In this document: positions 60,201-64,000 of the stretch, in pieces
How the letters are laid out: each line of letters begins with the position of its first letter
Numbering within the stretch: the first letter of the stretch is position 1
Origin: Callaeas wilsoni
Lineage: Eukaryota; Chordata; Aves; Passeriformes; Callaeidae
Reading direction: 5' to 3'
DNA length: 64,000 nt
Assembly: GCA_013398955.1 (NCBI GenBank)
Contig: VWPU01002907.1
Location: forward strand, 124,001-188,000
Notes under the pieces: model-generated
Database searches by the model: none
What the model saw: the letters and a program-made list of their open reading frames with translations, nothing else
Told to the model about the DNA's origin: nothing
Translations under genes and position numbers: made by a program

Positions 60201-62774
60201 GTTTGAACACGACTCACTGTGGATTGAGCTCGTTTTTGCAAGCAGGACTTGGACTGTCAAAGTTGGGTTTGTTTTTTGTTGTTTACCCTCTCCCAGATAA
60301 CCCTAGCCCCTCTATCTCCGTGATGGCAAGTGCAAGCAGGAACTTGAATGCTGGCAGATTTTAGGAGCAGTGTGGAAATCTTGTTTCTCAGATGGGACAA
60401 TTTAGGGCCTAAACTTGTCTTCTCGAAAAGCAAAGACATTTGCCAATGCAGGGTAAAATCAAGTTTCAGTCATGAAACTTCCATGGGAGATGTATCCTGC
60501 TGGAGGGAGCCAGGCTGTAATTCAGACTCTTCTGAAGCAGCTGTGAGATCCTCGTGACCTCCCCGTGACAGGGTCCACCTGCCCTGCACAATGATAAAGA
60601 GTGTGTCTCTTCAATGTACTGGTATCTGCATTTTTTACATATAACACATTCTCAGCCTGGGGATGAAACCTTTGCATGGAAATCTGCTTCATGAGCTGCC
60701 ACAGCATTGCAGTTCCAGGAGCACATCTGAGTGTGCAAAACTACTCTGCTGGAGAAGAGCAAGGGCTTGGCCATCACTGGGTTAGGAACAGATCTAGTTT
60801 AAAATGGGCTTTCTCCCATCTGCAGGAAGCACCTACTGCTTGTGCTTCCACAAGCTCTTAAAGCACAAGCTTTAAGGGGATACTGACAGAAAAACACTAG
60901 ACAACTGATTAGAAACCCCAGTTGTCTCTTTATTCAGTCACATCTTCTTTTGACAGTAAAGTTTTGTGAGCGATTCCACTATTCCCTCTCCAAATTTTAA
61001 GCCGTAATGTGCCAGGGCACTGCTGCAGAGCAGGGGCTCTGGGAGTTGCTGTGCTTCAGGTGCTGAGTACCAGGTCCCACGGTGAGCTGCTGTAGAGCTG
61101 GAAGGGTCTGGCCCTTTCTGATGCTTTCCTGAGTGAGGACTTCTCTGTACTCTTGTCAAAAGTGCAAATCACGTGGGTGATGCTGGAGGCTTGGCACCCA
61201 TCATCTACTGCGACTGCTCGGCTTCTGTGGGAAAGTACTTCCAAAAGTGATCTCTTGGAAAGTGGCAGCAAAAAATAGCACACAAAAAACCCTGAGCATT
61301 ATGGAAGAGACACAGAACAAGGCTCGTGTACTCCTCAGCAGGGACCTGTCCTTTGTGAAGCCTGATAGTGTTGGCAAGGTGGGCTCCTGAAATGTTTGAC
61401 TTAGGTAAAACGGAGCTATTCCCTCTGGGGAAGTGAACTGGCACAATTCTTTAGGGTTGGAATAAGTCTGAATTGCTCCTTTGTGTTCAGAGCAGGCACC
61501 TCTGAGGCCCATGTTTCAGATCAGAGTGAAACCCCCCTGATATGTCTCACTTTATGAGTTGCTTTTATTCAGCTGAGACTGCAACACCAACCATGGTGAA
61601 AATTATACCTTCTTAGCTGGGAGGAGGGGGAGCAGAGGGAGAGATGAGGTGCTGGTGTGGAGATGCTGTTGAAAAGTTTGTCACAGTTGCCAAAAAGCAT
61701 GAGTTATTTTCTTCAGTTATACTTTTTGCTTCTTCCTGTCAAATTCAAAATATTCTGTCTCCCTTGCAGCCAACAGGGTCAAACACTGGAAAAAATGAGC
61801 TCCCTGGGGTCCCTAAGGAGAGGCTGCTGTATTTAGCTGCTCATCATAGCACATTTCTGTGGTGTGGGTGCGAGGAGGGGCCGCAGGTTCTGCACCCACG
61901 CTGGGTTCTGAAAGCAGCTCAGCATTCCTGTCTCTGCTTGCTGTGGCTCCCACCTGAAGTTTTGCATCCCACTCCATTTCTAGAAGCCTGATCAGTAGAT
62001 TGTGGTTTCTGCATGTGGCAGTAATAACACAAATAGAGGGAGGGGGTTTTCACTGTGAGCAGGAAGTTGTGTGTGGTAGGTGGATAGAGAATGAAACCAT
62101 TGCCTGCTTTCACAAGGTAAAAATAAGGAGAGGTGCTGTGGAATCAATGGTTCTATTGGCAGGGTAAAAAACTATATAAAAAGTGTTGATGTCTAATTTA
62201 GTGCCAGAGTTGATGAAGGATACAACTGGTGGTAGAGTAGTGGTGCAGGGAGGGCAGCTCAGGTGCAAACCAGAGGGAACCTTCTGTGGGAATCAGGGTA
62301 AATGTGTTTTCCACATTTCAGCCCATTCTGTAGCAGAGGCTGGGTAGGTGCACTTCTGGAAATCCTTCTTTTGCACCCTTGGAGACAGATGGACACATCT
62401 GATGGCAGTTTTCCATCAGACCCACCTGTCTTCAAGATGTGATTTTAAAATCATCAGAATTATCACAGTATCACCTTTCAGCTGTGTTGCCCAGTAGTCA
62501 CCTGAGCACAAAGATCTTTCCCCTTTTAAGTAATGAGTTTTCCTCCATGTGTTGGAGCAGCTAAAGACCAAACTCAGCCATACCCCAGCTGTAGCACCTG
62601 TGGATTGTGGTCTGACCTGCACAATTTCCTGGCCTCCTTGTTGGCTCCCGTGGGTGGGTGAGGATGCTCTCAGGTTTGTGTGTGCTAGGGAAATGACTTG
62701 GGAGTGCCTGGTTGGGATGTGACTTCTTTGCTTTCCCATTCCAACAGCCTTTTTTTTTTTTTGCCCTCTTCCAG

Positions 62775-62828
62775 GGACCAGAAGGGAAACCAGGAAAACA
62801 GGGGGAAAAGGGCAAGCCTGGCCAGAAG
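62775..62828 (+). CDS. COL27A1: COL27A1 exon E26 (54 bp, triple helix)
   Basis: The exon encodes GPEGKPGKQGEKGKPGQK, six triplets (residues 451-468). The acceptor ttccAG follows a 13-base T run at 62750-62762, and the donor is gtagga after AAG. Five lysines make it the most basic 18-residue exon here; human GPEGKSGKQGEKGRTGAK is similar. A 121-bp intron, the shortest in the window, leads to E27. Confidence 0.95.
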
Positions 62829-62949
62829 GTAGGAACATCTCTCTTTGATAACATCACCTCCTCTGGTTCTCCCTTTTGTTACTCATATCTGATATTTTCC
62901 TGCAGAAGAAGTTTTGTCCTACACTGATGTCAGTGCCTTTGCTCTGCAG

Positions 62950-63057
62950 GGCAGCAAAGGCTACCAGGGGCAGCTCGGCGAGATGGGATCCCCAGGGAAG
63001 CAGGGGCCGAAGGGGAACCAAGGCCCTAAAGGATCCCGAGGTACCCTGGGACCGATG
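62950..63057 (+). CDS. COL27A1: COL27A1 exon E27 (108 bp, triple helix)
   Basis: The exon encodes twelve triplets (residues 469-504), starting [18 protein letters not shown] and ending [12 protein letters not shown]. The acceptor is ctgcAG and the donor gtgaga after [13 protein letters not shown] and GPKGSRG are shared with the human chain at the same place. In the human protein the helix continues for roughly 345 further residues, so the rest lies downstream of this window. Confidence 0.95.
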
Positions 63058-64000
63058 GTGAGAAGAGCTCTGCAAATGGCTGAACACAACACGCAGAAAC
63101 CTGACTGGTAGTGGTGGGCACGGGCCTGAATGGAGCAGAGAGCCCAGCAGAGGCTTCAGGGCATTGAAAGGGAAATGCTCTTAGGAGGGTTTAATTGGCC
63201 AAAACATCTTAACCCCTGTTCCAAGCAGCACAGGAGAGAGTCCATAGGGGCGGCTGGGTCGGTGCCCCGTGAGCCCAGCTCACGTTGCATCGTAGCAGTT
63301 CTTCACAACTCCCCAGATCGGCTGAAATTGCTGAAATAATGGGGATTTTTCCTCAGCTAAGTGAGCTGATAAGCTATTTTTTGCTAAGATCTTCCCCTTT
63401 GAGACTGCACACTAATGGCAAGAGCTGCTTCCAAGTCTAACTGTGTTGTTATAAGGAACTCTGCCTTGGACTTCTGCCCTCTTTCTACACCCACTCTTGA
63501 TCTACTTATCTAAAACACTTGGAGCAAGAAGAAATATAGTATGGGAAAGGGTTTGAACTGGGTACTGAAGGTGAGGCTTCCAGAGAGAACATCCACAGTA
63601 TGGCAGAGAGGGGAGAAAGTTAATTTGCTTTAGGCACAAGAGACAAATGCATCAGGACAGCAGTGGTAAGTAAAAGTACCTCCTCATGCACTGCAGGCTG
63701 GTTAGGAAACTTCTTGCACTCTATTTGATAGAACTTAGTGCAAAATCAGGAGTTATTTATAAACTAGGAATAGTGGTGATATTTCAGAACAGTAGCGAAT
63801 GAGCGATGGAGTGACGGTTCTGCTGATAGTGTTTTCCTGCTCTAAAAATTATGGCCTCACCATATATCCTCCCTTAACAGTCTTTGGCAAAGCCTCCATG
63901 GATTATTTCACAAGGAAGCAAAGCAGTATCTGAGTAACAGTCTATTGGAGTGGACACATCTCTGTGTTGTGGAAAGGGCTTTATTCCATGCTAAATGGGA
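63058..64000 (+). other. COL27A1: Intron 27 (5' part, 943 bp)
   Basis: The window ends inside this intron. No exon, repeat or other element was recognised in the part seen. Confidence 0.8.

Larger units (their letters stand above)
49982..62774 (+). other. COL27A1: Intron 25 (12793 bp)
   Basis: This is the largest intron in the window. It holds two sense MIR-like SINE fragments (55.84 and 57.07 kb), a 13-base A run at 58139-58151 without a nearby upstream AATAAA, and several long but unrecognisable open frames on the minus strand (for example 53610-54164, 54074-54571 and 59140-59706). Comparison with the recalled human protein shows that E25 joins E26 directly, so no helix exon is hidden here. 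It ends with a 13-base T tract and ttccAG. Confidence 0.75.
1..64000 (+). other. COL27A1: COL27A1 gene, central part (triple-helix exons E1-E27 and their introns)
   Basis: The gene encodes the pro-alpha1 chain of type XXVII collagen, a secreted homotrimeric fibrillar collagen of cartilage matrix, active around the proliferative-to-hypertrophic transition of growth plates; human loss causes Steel syndrome. In sequence I see 27 exons of 45, 54 or 108 bp, all phase 0, each a whole number of Gly-X-Y triplets, giving 504 residues without a break in the repeat. Identification rests on recalled human COL27A1 helix segments appearing in the same order, for example GSQGLPG-GARGK, GFPGDIGPPG, GHPGMPGG, GLEGDSG and [10 protein letters not shown]. 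The closest alternative, COL24A1, fits less well. E-numbers are local to this window; from helix length I infer E1 is around exon 13 of about 61. Both gene ends lie outside. Introns range from 121 bp to 12.8 kb. Confidence 0.93.

Noticed and set aside
1..64000. A novel system, nested gene cluster, CRISPR array or viral insert
   Set aside because: Everything that carries coding signal belongs to one vertebrate collagen gene. No spaced direct-repeat array, retroviral LTR or polymerase remnant beyond CR1/MIR-like fragments was seen.

Overview
The window is a piece of a vertebrate nuclear genome, most likely from a bird. It holds the middle of one large gene on the + strand, a fibrillar-type collagen that I identify as COL27A1 (pro-alpha1 chain of type XXVII collagen). 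The bird assignment rests on CR1 LINE 3' ends of avian type (clearest near 49.1-49.3 kb) and on compact introns. Another sauropsid is possible.

Twenty-seven coding exons lie between 2707 and 63057. Each starts with a complete glycine codon after an AG acceptor, ends after the third residue of a Gly-X-Y triplet, and is 45, 54 or 108 bp long (six, nineteen and two exons). All introns are phase 0. Joined, the exons encode 504 residues, or 168 uninterrupted Gly-X-Y triplets. That is about half of the roughly 1000-residue triple helix of this chain. The order and sequence of the exons match, one for one, the type XXVII helix as I recall it from human, and no exon appears to be missing. The signal peptide, N-terminal laminin-G/TSPN-like domain, first part of the helix and C-propeptide lie outside the window. 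No start codon, stop codon, promoter or polyadenylation site of the gene is in view.

Layout: 1-2706 is intron. E1-E4 (2.7-9.2 kb) are spread out. E5-E12 (13.8-20.1 kb) are denser. A 6.9 kb intron leads to E13-E16 (26.9-33.8 kb), and a 7.6 kb intron leads to a tight cluster E17-E21 (41.4-43.1 kb). E22-E25 run to 50.0 kb. A 12.8 kb intron precedes the closely paired E26 and E27 (62.8-63.1 kb). The introns hold a few old transposon remnants (three CR1 fragments and three MIR-like SINE fragments), a diverged two-copy tandem duplication near 45 kb, small satellites, palindromes and two stretches that look like conserved regulatory DNA. I found no second protein-coding gene, tRNA, rRNA or recognisable microRNA. 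The open reading frames outside the 27 exons show no recognisable family and are best read as chance.

The most notable points are a GC-AG intron after E20, the tandem duplication with a long open frame in intron 21, candidate enhancers in introns 12 and 13, and a strongly charged Lys/Glu-rich helix segment in E25. I see no sign of a new biological system. The window is an ordinary, intact part of a collagen gene.
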